DNA of 48,218 nt from CAZCTC01 sp964501335 (GTDB lineage Bacteria > Chloroflexota > Anaerolineae > B4-G1 > SLSP01). The notes beneath the pieces are model-generated. The model was given only the letters and a program-made list of their open reading frames with translations. It was not told the DNA's origin and did no database searches. The position numbers and the translations under genes were made by a program. Positions 14,246 to 22,728 of the stretch are shown piece by piece. Within the stretch, counting starts at the first letter, position 1; each line of letters begins with the position of its first letter. Location of the stretch: the NCBI GenBank assembly GCA_964501335.1, contig CAZCTC010000060.1, positions 1 to 48,218 of the forward strand, written 5' to 3'.

Positions 14246-14965
14246 ATGACAGACGTAGTATTTGAACCCCTGGTCGTTCCCAGTCTAAAACAGGCCTGCA
14301 TACATAAATTGGAAAGTATGATCCTCTCCGGCGAACTCAAAGCCGGCGAAAAATTGCCCTCCGAACGTGTTCTGGCCCTGCAACTCAATGTAAGTCGCCC
14401 CGTCCTGCATCAGGCGCTGGTCGATCTGGCCCTCAAAGGCTTGGTCGAAATTCAACCCCGGCGCGGCGTTTACATCAATGACTTCCGTACCCACGGTTCC
14501 TTAGCCCTGCTTTCCTCATTAATTACCTTCCAGGAAGGGATACTTTCCCCTGAATTAACCCGGGACATGACCGCGCTACGCCGCCTGCTGGAGGGCGAAA
14601 CCGCCCGGCTTGCCGCCAAAAACCGCTCCCAAATACATCTGGAAAGTATGAAAACCATCCTGAACGAAGAAACTCAGATCGATCGCACGGATATACCGGC
14701 TCTCGTCAAACTGGATTTCTCCCTGCATATCCAGATCGCCCTGGCTTCCGAAAATACTATCTACGCCCTCCTCCTCAATTCCATCGCAGACCTCTACACC
14801 AGCTTCACCACCCGCTTTTTCATCAACATCCAGTCCGGCCCTGAACTCGATAAAGTCTTCGATTTCCATCGCCGCCTTGTCGCCGCCATCGCCGATCAAA
14901 ACAGTGAGGCAGCTCGTATCCTTATGGAAGAAATGCTCGACCACGGAGCTGCCCATACATTATGA
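14246..14965 (+). CDS. GntR-family (FCD) transcriptional regulator
   Basis: 239 residues. The N-terminal winged helix (about 12-80) shows KLPSERVLALQLNVSRPVLHQALVDLALKGLVEI. The C-terminal all-helical FCD domain (about 95-230) carries the usual metal/ligand residues Asp and His in KLDFSLHIQ and a later His in FDFHRRLVAAI. Such regulators respond to small organic acids and usually control neighbouring catabolic genes. Here the glycyl radical enzyme follows 89 bases downstream in the same direction, with only a hairpin (14986-15021) between. ATG 14246 is chosen because the promoter and operator lie just upstream and the family begins here. A longer open frame back to 13925 runs through repeats. 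Confidence 0.9.
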   Translation: MTDVVFEPLVVPSLKQACIHKLESMILSGELKAGEKLPSERVLALQLNVSRPVLHQALVDLALKGLVEIQPRRGVYINDFRTHGSLALLSSLITFQEGILSPELTRDMTALRRLLEGETARLAAKNRSQIHLESMKTILNEETQIDRTDIPALVKLDFSLHIQIALASENTIYALLLNSIADLYTSFTTRFFINIQSGPELDKVFDFHRRLVAAIADQNSEAARILMEEMLDHGAAHTL

Positions 14966-14985
14966 AATAATCCGGATTAGAGTCT

Positions 14986-15021
14986 ATGTTTTCACGGGCT
15001 TCGGAAAGCCCGTGAAAACAT
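14986..15021 (+). repeat. 36-nt hairpin between regulator and glycyl radical gene
   Basis: Arms ATGTTTTCACGGGCTT, loop CGGA, exact complement. The usual G of the stem is A here and the opposite base is T, a compensated pair. No other modules. Inside the presumed operon it could tune expression of the downstream genes. Confidence 0.8.
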
Positions 15022-15054
15022 TAACCAAACAACTCTCGCAACAGGAGGTCCCCC

Positions 15055-17565
15055 ATGGCCGAAGCGACCGGCAACGCACCGGATTATGCGATCAAAACGC
15101 CCTACCACCTTTCTCCTCGCGTCCAATGGCTTCGCGATTACTATTTTCGCGGCGTCCAGCGGCCCTGGAACAACGAATTCACGGCCTGGACCACCGGAAC
15201 TTCCTGGGATTTCCAATACGAAGAGACCACCTACCATATCGTCCCCGAAGTCTACCCCTTCTTCAAGACTTTTTCCGCTTCGTTTCGCCAGACAGCCCAG
15301 ACAATTCCCATGGAGGCCGGCTTCTGGAAACTGAGTATCGCCGAACGCAAGGCCATCTTTAACCATCAAGTATTGGTCCATGAATTGCCCCAGGAAATTC
15401 TCCCCGGAGACCTGCTGGCCGGCGCCCGTTTCAATGTCATGACCTCGACCTGTCTGACAGAATCGGAAGCTCGCGACTATCAAAAGCAGCTCGAAGGCAA
15501 AAACGGCATCCGCGCGGCCGTGCAGTGGTTCCACAACCACGGTTACGGCAACTGCGGCGCGACCAGCGGCCATTTGATTCCCAACTATCAACGGATCATT
15601 AAGGAAGGCTGGAAATCGATTGCCGCCGAACTGGCCGCCCGTTTGCACAAACTCACGCCGACAGAACGATCCAGCCCACAAGGAGCGCAACTCCGCGCCA
15701 TGAGCCTCGCCGCAATGACCGCCCGTGACGTCGCCGCCGGTTATGCAGAGCAATGCAGGCTGCTGGCCGAACGCGAAACCGATCCCCTCCGCCGCACCGA
15801 GTTGAAACAGATGGCCGCCAACCTCAAACAGGTCCCCTGGGAGCCGGCTGAGACCTTCTGGGAAGGGGTCCAATCGCTCTGGATCACTCATATGTTGGTC
15901 ATGGCCGATGAAAATTACCCCGGCCCCGGCACTTCCTTCGGCCGCATCGACCAATATCTCGGCCCGCTCTGGGAGAAATCTCTGGCCGAAGGGATGGATC
16001 GAGACTTCGGCAAAGAAATCCTCAAGTGTCTCTGGGTCCACTGCAACACCGCCTACGATGCCATGATCCGCACGGGCGGCAACCAGGGCATCACGGCCGG
16101 CTACGGACAGCTGATCACGCTCTCGGGCATGGGACCCGACGGCACCGATCTGACCAACGATCTCACCTATGCGATGATGGAAGTCATCGACGAGATGTCG
16201 CCCATCCTGGAACCCAAACCCAACGTCCGGCTCCACCGCCGCACCCCCGACGCTCTGCTCGATAAGGTTGTGGAAATGGTCGCTTCCAGCCAGGGAGCCC
16301 CCTTCCTGCTCAATTTCGATGAACGTTCGATGGCCGGCATGATGTTGCAGGCCCACCGCTCCGGCACGGAGAAGTTGATCAACCCGCAAACGGTCTGGGA
16401 TTACGCCCCGGTCGGCTGTCTGGAGAACACGATGCAGGGCAACGACCGTTCCGGCACTGTCGATTGCAACCTCAACCTCCTCAAAGCGGTCGAGCTGGCC
16501 CTGACCGGCGGCTATGACCTCAATCCTTACACCGATCCCATGACCGGCAAAACCGAACCCCTCCGGCGCTGCGGCCCCGACACCGGAAACGCCGTCCATT
16601 TCACCAATTGGGAACAGTTCTGGCAGGCCTATGCCGAACAGACCCGCTTTATCATCCGCCGGATCGTCGAACTTTACGAACGCACGGAAGCCCTTCGCGC
16701 CCGTTACGCCCCCACGCCCTACGTTTCCTGTCTGGTAGAAGGCTGCGCCGAACGCGGACTCGATCTCAACCAGGGTGGACCGGAGCTCAGTTATGTGACC
16801 ATTGAAGCAGTCACCTATGCCACCACCGTCGACTCCTTGCTGGCGATCAAATATCTGGTTTTCGATCAAAAAATCTGCACGATGGCCGGTTTGATCAAGG
16901 CCCTGAAGGACAACTGGGTCAATCATGAAGTTCTCCAGGCCCGCGCACTGCATAAAGCGCCCAAATACGGCCGCGACGATGAAATCGCCGACGCTATGGC
17001 GCTTCAGGTCATGGAACTCTGGACGGAAGAAACCTGGAAATACCGCACCCGTTCGACTCACCGGCAGTTTCGCCCCGGAATGCTGAGCTGGAACTATTGG
17101 ATTGCCGACAGTTTCATCCTGCCGGCCAGCCCAGACGGGCGGGCCCAGGGTAAATTCCTTTCCAACGCGCTCTGTCCTTCCAACGGCGCCGATAAACAGG
17201 GCCCGACGGCCAACGTCAATTCGGTCGGCAAGGCACTGGGTGGAAAACGGCCGGACGGCGATTGGGAGGAGTTCGTCAATCTGCTTCCCAACGGCGGCAG
17301 CCACACGATGACCTTCAGCCCTTCTCTGCTGCGCGATCCCGAACACAAAACCAAATTCAAGGCCTTTCTGCGCGGCTATATCGAAAACGGAGGCACCGCT
17401 CTACAGATCAATCTGCTCGATGCCGATATGCTCCGCGATGCGCAGCGCCGCCCCGAACAATACCGCCATCTGTTGGTCCGCGTCACCGGCTACAACGCCT
17501 ACTTCACCAGCATCGGCAAAGAGCTTCAAGATGAAATCATCGCCCGCGAAACACACCGGTTTTAA
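15055..17565 (+). CDS. Glycyl radical enzyme (PFL/dehydratase/lyase superfamily), substrate unknown
   Basis: 836 residues, the full length of the family. The thiyl-radical Cys455 sits in APVGCLENTM and the glycyl radical Gly812 in RVTGYNAYF near the C-terminus. Glu457, two residues after the Cys, is the proton-relay position found in dehydratases, choline and isethionate lyases and arylacetate decarboxylases, and absent from pyruvate formate-lyase (which has Cys-Cys). So this is probably not a PFL. No microcompartment, small HPAD subunit or hydroxyproline genes are nearby to identify the substrate. The enzyme is oxygen-sensitive, so it implies anaerobic metabolism. AGGAGG precedes ATG 15055, and the activase follows after two bases. 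Confidence 0.92.
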   Translation: MAEATGNAPDYAIKTPYHLSPRVQWLRDYYFRGVQRPWNNEFTAWTTGTSWDFQYEETTYHIVPEVYPFFKTFSASFRQTAQTIPMEAGFWKLSIAERKAIFNHQVLVHELPQEILPGDLLAGARFNVMTSTCLTESEARDYQKQLEGKNGIRAAVQWFHNHGYGNCGATSGHLIPNYQRIIKEGWKSIAAELAARLHKLTPTERSSPQGAQLRAMSLAAMTARDVAAGYAEQCRLLAERETDPLRRTELKQMAANLKQVPWEPAETFWEGVQSLWITHMLVMADENYPGPGTSFGRIDQYLGPLWEKSLAEGMDRDFGKEILKCLWVHCNTAYDAMIRTGGNQGITAGYGQLITLSGMGPDGTDLTNDLTYAMMEVIDEMSPILEPKPNVRLHRRTPDALLDKVVEMVASSQGAPFLLNFDERSMAGMMLQAHRSGTEKLINPQTVWDYAPVGCLENTMQGNDRSGTVDCNLNLLKAVELALTGGYDLNPYTDPMTGKTEPLRRCGPDTGNAVHFTNWEQFWQAYAEQTRFIIRRIVELYERTEALRARYAPTPYVSCLVEGCAERGLDLNQGGPELSYVTIEAVTYATTVDSLLAIKYLVFDQKICTMAGLIKALKDNWVNHEVLQARALHKAPKYGRDDEIADAMALQVMELWTEETWKYRTRSTHRQFRPGMLSWNYWIADSFILPASPDGRAQGKFLSNALCPSNGADKQGPTANVNSVGKALGGKRPDGDWEEFVNLLPNGGSHTMTFSPSLLRDPEHKTKFKAFLRGYIENGGTALQINLLDADMLRDAQRRPEQYRHLLVRVTGYNAYFTSIGKELQDEIIARETHRF

Positions 17566-17567
17566 CG

Positions 17568-18512
17568 ATGGCGGATCCAATTTCCGGAACCATTCTCCAT
17601 CTACAACGCTTTTCGACCGAAGACGGGCCGGGCATCCGCACGACCGTCTTCTTCAAAGGCTGTCCCTTGAGCTGCCTCTGGTGTCACAATCCGGAAAGCC
17701 TGTCGCTGAAGCCGCAGGTTCAATGGCTGGCGGCCCGCTGCATCGGTTGCCGCAGCTGCATCCCGGCCTGCCCCACCCGCGCCTTGAGTTCGACGACCGC
17801 TGGAATCACAATCGACCGCGCGCAATGCACGGGCTGCGGCGCCTGCGTCGATAGCTGTCCCACGGAAGCGCTGGAACGCCTCGGTTCTCCCATCACCGCC
17901 GCCGATCTGACGGCGGAATTGCTGAAAGACCGCACCTATTTCGAGACTTCCGCCGGTGGCGTGACCCTTTCCGGCGGTGAGCCGGCGCTCCAGCCGGCTT
18001 TCGCCGTCGAATTGTTGCAGCGGCTGCACGCCGCCGGCGTTCAAACCGCCCTGGATACCTGCGGCTTGACCTCCCAGACGGTTCTATCCGAACTGCTGCC
18101 CCGGGTCGATCTGGTGCTCTACGACCTCAAAGCCATCGACAGCGCTCAACACCGCGCCTTGACCGGCCAACCCAATGAACGCATCCTGGAAAATCTGCTT
18201 TTTATCCGCGACAATCCGCCGCCGCGGCTCTGGATTCGCACCCCGTTGATCCCGGGAGCCACGCTGAACCGGGAAAATCTGGCCGGCATCGGCAATTTTC
18301 TTGCTGAAAACCTCGGCGATCGGGTCGAACGCTGGGAACTCTGCAACTTCAACAACCTCTGCCGCGACAAATACCTGCGACTGGGGATGAAATGGGCCTT
18401 TGCCGACACCCCGCTGTTGACGGCAGAGGAAACAAACGTCGCCGTCAACTGGGCCCGCCTCGGCGGCCTTGCGCCGGAACGGATCCGTGCGACCGGAGCT
18501 ACCCGCAATTAA
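17568..18512 (+). CDS. Glycyl-radical enzyme activating protein (radical SAM)
   Basis: 314 residues. The radical-SAM cluster is C32-P-L-S-C36-L-W-C39 within FFKGCPLSCLWCHNPES. Inserted after it are two ferredoxin-type 4Fe-4S motifs, CIGCRSCIPACP and CTGCGACVDSCP, as in activases of dehydratases and decarboxylases but not of PFL. The SAM-binding GGE motif is in TLSGGEPALQP. It would use SAM to abstract hydrogen from Gly812 of the upstream enzyme. The start is two bases after the upstream stop, indicating translational coupling. Confidence 0.93.
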   Translation: MADPISGTILHLQRFSTEDGPGIRTTVFFKGCPLSCLWCHNPESLSLKPQVQWLAARCIGCRSCIPACPTRALSSTTAGITIDRAQCTGCGACVDSCPTEALERLGSPITAADLTAELLKDRTYFETSAGGVTLSGGEPALQPAFAVELLQRLHAAGVQTALDTCGLTSQTVLSELLPRVDLVLYDLKAIDSAQHRALTGQPNERILENLLFIRDNPPPRLWIRTPLIPGATLNRENLAGIGNFLAENLGDRVERWELCNFNNLCRDKYLRLGMKWAFADTPLLTAEETNVAVNWARLGGLAPERIRATGATRN

Positions 18513-18521
18513 GGAGGAAGC

Positions 18522-19361
18522 ATGCCTGCACAATTTTCAGAAGCCGATCAAGCCGCGTTCCGCCCCACCATGAAAGTCGGCCTCCTGGCCACCATCAACG
18601 ATGAAGGCCTGCCCCATCTGACCCTCATCGCTTCATTACAGGCCGGCACCCCGACACAACTGGTTTGGGCTCAGTTTCTCGAAGGATCCTGCAAGCAATT
18701 TATCCAGCGCCGCCCTCAAACCGGCTTCCTCATCATGACACTGGACCGCCGACTCTGGCGTGGCCAGGCCACTTTCACCCATCTGCGCCGGGAAGGCCCC
18801 GAATACGAACAATACAATAGTTCGCCGATGTTCCGCTACAACGCCTATTTCGGCATCCACACCGTCTATTATATGGATCTGGTGACGCAAACCGGACAGG
18901 AGGAACTGCCGATGACCGCCATCGTGACCGGTTCATTGCAAACCATGCTGGCGCGCGCCTTCTTCAAACCGGAAACCTGCCCTCCCGCGCTGAACGGCTG
19001 GTCGCAGCAGCTGTTAAACAGACTGGGCGGACTCAAATTCCTCACCTATCTGAGCACCGACGGCTATCCGCGGATCATTCCCGTGCTGCAAGTGCAGGCG
19101 CCCGATCGAGGACACATCCTTTTCGCCGCCTCGGTCTACCCGGATGAACTGCGCGCAATCCCACCGCAGACTCCGGTTGCCGTTCTCGGTATGTCGCTGG
19201 ATATGGAAGATGTGCTGGTACGTGGGACCTTTGCGGGAATCCGGCGCTATGGAGGGATCGCCTGCGGCAGTCTGGAGATCGATTGGGTCTACAATCCCAT
19301 GCCGCCCAAAGCCCAACAGATCTACCCGGCCCTCCCCCTCCAACCCGTAACGAATTTTTAA
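18522..19361 (+). CDS. Pyridoxamine 5'-phosphate oxidase-like split-barrel flavoprotein
   Basis: 279 residues, apparently two FMN-binding split-barrel repeats: KVGLLATINDEGLPHLTLIA (about 18-37) and GGLKFLTYLSTDGYPRIIPV (about 168-187). It begins 9 bases after the activase with AAGGAGG, so it is the fourth gene of the operon. The barrel usually binds FMN, F420 or haem; which applies cannot be told. A link to the product of the glycyl radical enzyme is suggested only by location. Confidence 0.75.
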   Translation: MPAQFSEADQAAFRPTMKVGLLATINDEGLPHLTLIASLQAGTPTQLVWAQFLEGSCKQFIQRRPQTGFLIMTLDRRLWRGQATFTHLRREGPEYEQYNSSPMFRYNAYFGIHTVYYMDLVTQTGQEELPMTAIVTGSLQTMLARAFFKPETCPPALNGWSQQLLNRLGGLKFLTYLSTDGYPRIIPVLQVQAPDRGHILFAASVYPDELRAIPPQTPVAVLGMSLDMEDVLVRGTFAGIRRYGGIACGSLEIDWVYNPMPPKAQQIYPALPLQPVTNF

Positions 19362-19394
19362 CGTGAAGCGTGAAACGTAAAACGTAAAACGTGA
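19361..19394. repeat. ACGTTTY heptamer tract, copy 2
   Basis: ACGTGAAGCGTGAAACGTAA and on, reverse strand of the 14087 tract, starting at the last base of the upstream stop codon. Confidence 0.65.
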
Positions 19395-19427
19395 CAGAGA
19401 AAACGAGAGAAGTAAAAGCCTACACCC

Positions 19428-19555
19428 GGCCCCGGCCCTGTACCATCCCGCAAAGGGCATTTTCCTTGGAAGAAACGACGCGCAGGATGGGGGGAGATAA
19501 TTTTTTTGTTTATTTTTTCGCGCGCCGAAGACGGCGCGCGAAAAAATGGGCTTTT
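19428..19555 (+). repeat. Bipartite hairpin element
   Basis: CCCCGGCCCTGTACCATCCC, inner loop TTTTCCTTGGAAGAAACG, GCGCAGGATGGGGGGAGATAA, T-rich linker, hairpin 19512-19547 (arms ATTTTTTCGCGCGCC, loop GAAGAC), then GGGCTTTTCC. It separates the glycyl radical operon from the next gene. Confidence 0.75.
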
Positions 19556-19623
19556 CCTTCCCGCTTTCCCAGGAAATCTACCCGCAGACGATGCACGAAA
19601 ACATAAACAAAAAGGAGTCCGGA

Positions 19624-21123
19624 ATGACAGATTATGATGCTATTGTAATCGGAGCCGGATGCGGCGGCCTCAGCGCCGGCGCATTGCTCGCCAGACAGGG
19701 CCGCAAAGTCCTCCTCCTCGAACAATCCGAACGCGTCGGCGGCTGCTGCTCCACCTTTGAACGCGACGGTTACCGTTTCGACGTGGGCGCTTCCATCGTC
19801 GAAATCATCCAACCCATCGAACGCACCTTTGAGAAGCTCGGCACCTCCCTCCAGAAGGAAGTCGATCTCATCCCCTGCGATCCCATCATGTCCGTGATCT
19901 CCCGCGACGGCAGCCGGATCACCTATCCACTCTCCGTCGAAGCAACGGGAAAGATCATCAGCGAGATCTCCCCCGAAGACGGCCGCCGCTGGGGGGAATT
20001 TGCCGCCTATATGCAGGAATTTATGGAAGTGACTCTGAACACTTTCTTCATCGAACCGGCCGACACCCTGACCGACATGTTGCATATGGGACAAAAAGAT
20101 CCCCGGCTGCTAAAATTTATGCCCGCATTTATATCCAGTTACCAGGACATCATCGAACGCTACTTCAAGCACCCGAAAGTCCTGGAAACCATGGGCTATC
20201 AGGCCTACTACTTCGGCCATCCGCCGGCCCTCGTCCCCGGGCCGTTCGCCATGGTCCCTTACAGCGAACATTCCGGCGTCTACTATCCCCGCGGCGGCAT
20301 GATCCGCATCCCCGAAGCGCTCCAACGCTGCGGCGAACAGTTCGGACTGGAGGTTCGGCTCAACACTGCCGTGGAAAAAGTGCTGGTACGCAACCGCAAA
20401 GTGGAAGGCGTCGAACTCGCCGACGGCACGCAGATCACCTCGAAGCTGGTGATCTCCAACATCAACGCCAAAACGCTCTACCTGAAGATGATCGGCGCGG
20501 AAGCCCTGCCCCCCCTCGCCCGCGCCGGCATCGAAAGCTATCAATATTCCATCTCGACCCCGATGATTTACCTGGGCGTCGACTATGAGCCCCCGCTGAA
20601 ATCCCATCACAGCTTTATCGCCGTCACGCCCCAACAGCTCAACGACTACTATTTCAACTATCAAGAGCGCGGCAAATTCGCCCCCGAGAACTACGGCCTG
20701 ATCTGCTGGCCCAGCCACTCCGATGATTCGCTGGCGCCGGCCGGCCATCACGTGCTGAACCTGATCCCCACAGCCGGCTACGATCTCGAAGGCACCGATT
20801 GGGATAAAGAAAAGGCCGGCTACATCGAACGCACCCTCGACGAACTCTCCCGCTTCGCCGTTCCCGGCTTGAAAGAGCATGTCAAAGTCATCGAATGCTC
20901 GACGCCGATGGACTTTGAGCGGCGGCTGCGCCTGCCGAAAGGTGCCATCTACGCTCTCCAGCAGGATACCAGCGCCCAGGCCGTCTTCCGCCCCTCCGCA
21001 CGCTCCAAAAGCATCCGCGGCCTCTATTTGACCGGCTCCTCGACCCATCCCGGCGGCGGCGTTCCCACCACCATCGCCTCCGGCTATATCGCCGCCAATC
21101 TCATCGAGAAATACGAAGCCTGA
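19624..21123 (+). CDS. Phytoene-desaturase-like (CrtI family) FAD/NAD(P) oxidoreductase
   Basis: 499 residues. The FAD-binding Rossmann motif is at the N-terminus (IVIGAGCGGLSAGALLARQG, then LLEQSERVGGCCSTF). The CrtI signature lies near the C-terminus (LYLTGSSTHPGGGVPTTIAS). Length and motifs fit the carotenoid desaturase/isomerase and retinol-saturase-like superfamily. No other carotenoid gene is in the window, so substrate and pathway are open. ATG 19624 with AAAAGGAG upstream is chosen. The frame extends back to 19546 inside the hairpin element, which is not coding. The next two genes follow closely and are likely co-transcribed. Confidence 0.85.
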   Translation: MTDYDAIVIGAGCGGLSAGALLARQGRKVLLLEQSERVGGCCSTFERDGYRFDVGASIVEIIQPIERTFEKLGTSLQKEVDLIPCDPIMSVISRDGSRITYPLSVEATGKIISEISPEDGRRWGEFAAYMQEFMEVTLNTFFIEPADTLTDMLHMGQKDPRLLKFMPAFISSYQDIIERYFKHPKVLETMGYQAYYFGHPPALVPGPFAMVPYSEHSGVYYPRGGMIRIPEALQRCGEQFGLEVRLNTAVEKVLVRNRKVEGVELADGTQITSKLVISNINAKTLYLKMIGAEALPPLARAGIESYQYSISTPMIYLGVDYEPPLKSHHSFIAVTPQQLNDYYFNYQERGKFAPENYGLICWPSHSDDSLAPAGHHVLNLIPTAGYDLEGTDWDKEKAGYIERTLDELSRFAVPGLKEHVKVIECSTPMDFERRLRLPKGAIYALQQDTSAQAVFRPSARSKSIRGLYLTGSSTHPGGGVPTTIASGYIAANLIEKYEA

Positions 21124-21141
21124 TCGGAAAGGAGATCTCAC

Positions 21142-21300
21142 ATGATCAAACGCTCGCGCGCCACCAATAGGCTGCTGGTGATCTTACTGCTGGTCGCCGT
21201 CCTCATCCTCCGTTACCAGAGCCTCAGCGATTCCCAAAAACGCTTCCTGCACAACCTCCTCCGCCAGTTGCCTTACCTTCCGGCCCGGTACATGGTATAA
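21142..21300 (+). CDS. 52-residue single-pass membrane peptide
   Basis: MIKRSRATNRLLVILLLVAV begins a 52-residue peptide: basic N-terminus, one hydrophobic helix (about 11-23), then an amphipathic basic tail ending ARYMV. AAAGGAG stands upstream with good spacing. It fits exactly between the desaturase-like gene (18-base gap) and the beta-helix gene (3-base gap), which supports its being real. No family recognised. It could be a small membrane partner or a leader for the downstream gene. Confidence 0.6.
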   Translation: MIKRSRATNRLLVILLLVAVLILRYQSLSDSQKRFLHNLLRQLPYLPARYMV

Positions 21301-21303
21301 GCA

Positions 21304-22641
21304 ATGCGATTCAGACTCACGCTTCTCACCCTGAGTCTCGCCGCCCTCTGCCTCATTGCCGCAGGGAAGCAACCGCCGCCCAAACGCGCCGCCGCACCGG
21401 CACCGACCGGCCGGATTCAGGCTCAGAGTTGTTCTCAAGCCGATGTCCAGGCAGCCGTCAATGCCGCCGGCGAGGGCGATATAGTAGAAATCCCCGCCGG
21501 CAACTGCACCTGGAGCACCCTTCAGGCCAATACCCCCTCGGTTGCCGTCGCGCAAAAGGGATTGATCCTCCAGGGAGCCGGAATTTCCACCACCGTCATC
21601 ACCGATCAAACCGGGTTGAACTGGAACGAAGTCCCGCTGCGGATCGACGGAGTTGCCGGCAAACCCTTTCGCATCACCGGCCTCACCTTTGTGGGACGCG
21701 GCAGCGCCTACTATGATTCCTTCGGCGCCGTCAACATCTACGGCACGGCTCAGGGATTCCGGGTAGACCACATTGAATACCTCAACATCGCCGGCCGCAG
21801 CATGGTCGTCTCAGGAAAGACCTACGGAGTGATCGACCATTGCCAATTCATCCATACCTACGGACAGGGGATTATCGTCTCCGACGACCGGGGCACCCCG
21901 CAGGGCGCCACCGCCTGGACGGAACCGATGAGCTACGGCACCGATCAGGCCGTCTTCCTGGAAGACAACTACTTTGAGTGGGTCGAACAGGCCGCCGACG
22001 GCCCGATCGACTGCAAAAACGGGGGACGTTACGTCTTCAGATACAATACCGTGAGAGGCAGCGGCACCGGAAACCACGGGATGGATTCTGTACCGCGCTC
22101 CTGCATGCAGATGGAGATCTACAACAACGACTTTGCCACACTTCCGGCCCATTCCTCCTATGCCGGCATCACCTCCAGAGGAGGATCGGCAGTCATCTTC
22201 AACAACACCATCAGCGGAACCTATCAAATCGGCCTCGGCCTGACCAATTACCGCTCCTGCTGCTACGCCGGGGCCGCCTGCACCCCCAACCCCGATCCAC
22301 CCCACGGCACCTGCGACGGCACCAATCCGCTGGACGGCAACACCGTCCCCACAACCACCTACAAAGGCTGGCCCTGTCGGGATCAGGTCGGACGGGGGAC
22401 CAATCAAAGCGCCGAGCCGGTCTATGAATGGAACAATACCTTCAATGGAGCCGACGCCGATATCATCCTTTATAACAACTGGGCCGGCTGCGTCAATCCG
22501 CAGGTCTCCGATCACGTTCAGCTCAACCGCGATTATTACAACGACACAGTCAGACCCGGCTATACGCCTTATCCCTATCCGCATCCGCTGACCATAACGA
22601 GAGACAAGGCCTTCTATTTGCCGATCGTACAGCGGCCATAG
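21304..22641 (+). CDS. Secreted right-handed beta-helix protein
   Basis: 445 residues: signal peptide (1 to about 21), a Pro/Ala-rich linker, then a pectate-lyase-like beta-helix (about 40-400). Repeated N-rich coils include FRITGLTFVGRGS, GVIDHCQFIHTYGQG, VFLEDNYFEW, YVFRYNTVRGSG and AVIFNNTISG. The N-terminal pattern (VQAAVNAAGEGDIVEIPAGNCTW) is typical of such proteins and of polysaccharide lyases, but catalytic residues cannot be assigned, so an enzyme role is unproven. The C-terminus, AFYLPIVQRP, resembles that of the amylopullulanase. Start ATG 21304 lies 3 bases after the preceding stop. Confidence 0.82.
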   Translation: MRFRLTLLTLSLAALCLIAAGKQPPPKRAAAPAPTGRIQAQSCSQADVQAAVNAAGEGDIVEIPAGNCTWSTLQANTPSVAVAQKGLILQGAGISTTVITDQTGLNWNEVPLRIDGVAGKPFRITGLTFVGRGSAYYDSFGAVNIYGTAQGFRVDHIEYLNIAGRSMVVSGKTYGVIDHCQFIHTYGQGIIVSDDRGTPQGATAWTEPMSYGTDQAVFLEDNYFEWVEQAADGPIDCKNGGRYVFRYNTVRGSGTGNHGMDSVPRSCMQMEIYNNDFATLPAHSSYAGITSRGGSAVIFNNTISGTYQIGLGLTNYRSCCYAGAACTPNPDPPHGTCDGTNPLDGNTVPTTTYKGWPCRDQVGRGTNQSAEPVYEWNNTFNGADADIILYNNWAGCVNPQVSDHVQLNRDYYNDTVRPGYTPYPYPHPLTITRDKAFYLPIVQRP

Positions 22642-22656
22642 AGAGGTTTGTTGACT

Positions 22657-22692
22657 ATTTTTTCGCGCGCCGAAGACGGCGCGCGAAAAAAT
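22657..22692 (+). repeat. 36-nt hairpin
   Basis: Arms ATTTTTTCGCGCGCC, loop GAAGAC. It lies between the convergent beta-helix gene and the gene ending at 22729. The 5' stem module is absent. Confidence 0.8.
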
Positions 22693-22699
22693 AGACCTT

Positions 22700-22723
22700 T
22701 TTACGTTTTACGTTTTACGTTTC
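22700..22723. repeat. ACGTTTY heptamer tract, copy 3
   Basis: Three to four TTTTACG/TTTACGT words directly after a hairpin, ending 5 bases before the stop of the minus-strand gene. Confidence 0.65.
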
Positions 22724-22728
22724 AGGGC

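Noticed and set aside
15055..17565. Pyruvate formate-lyase (pflB)
   Set aside because: The active site has a single Cys followed by Leu-Glu (GCLE) instead of adjacent Cys-Cys, and the activase has two extra 4Fe-4S motifs.
22657..22692. Bidirectional Rho-independent terminator between convergent genes
   Set aside because: The T run precedes and the A run follows the GC stem on both strands, opposite to what a terminator needs. Listed as a repeat instead.
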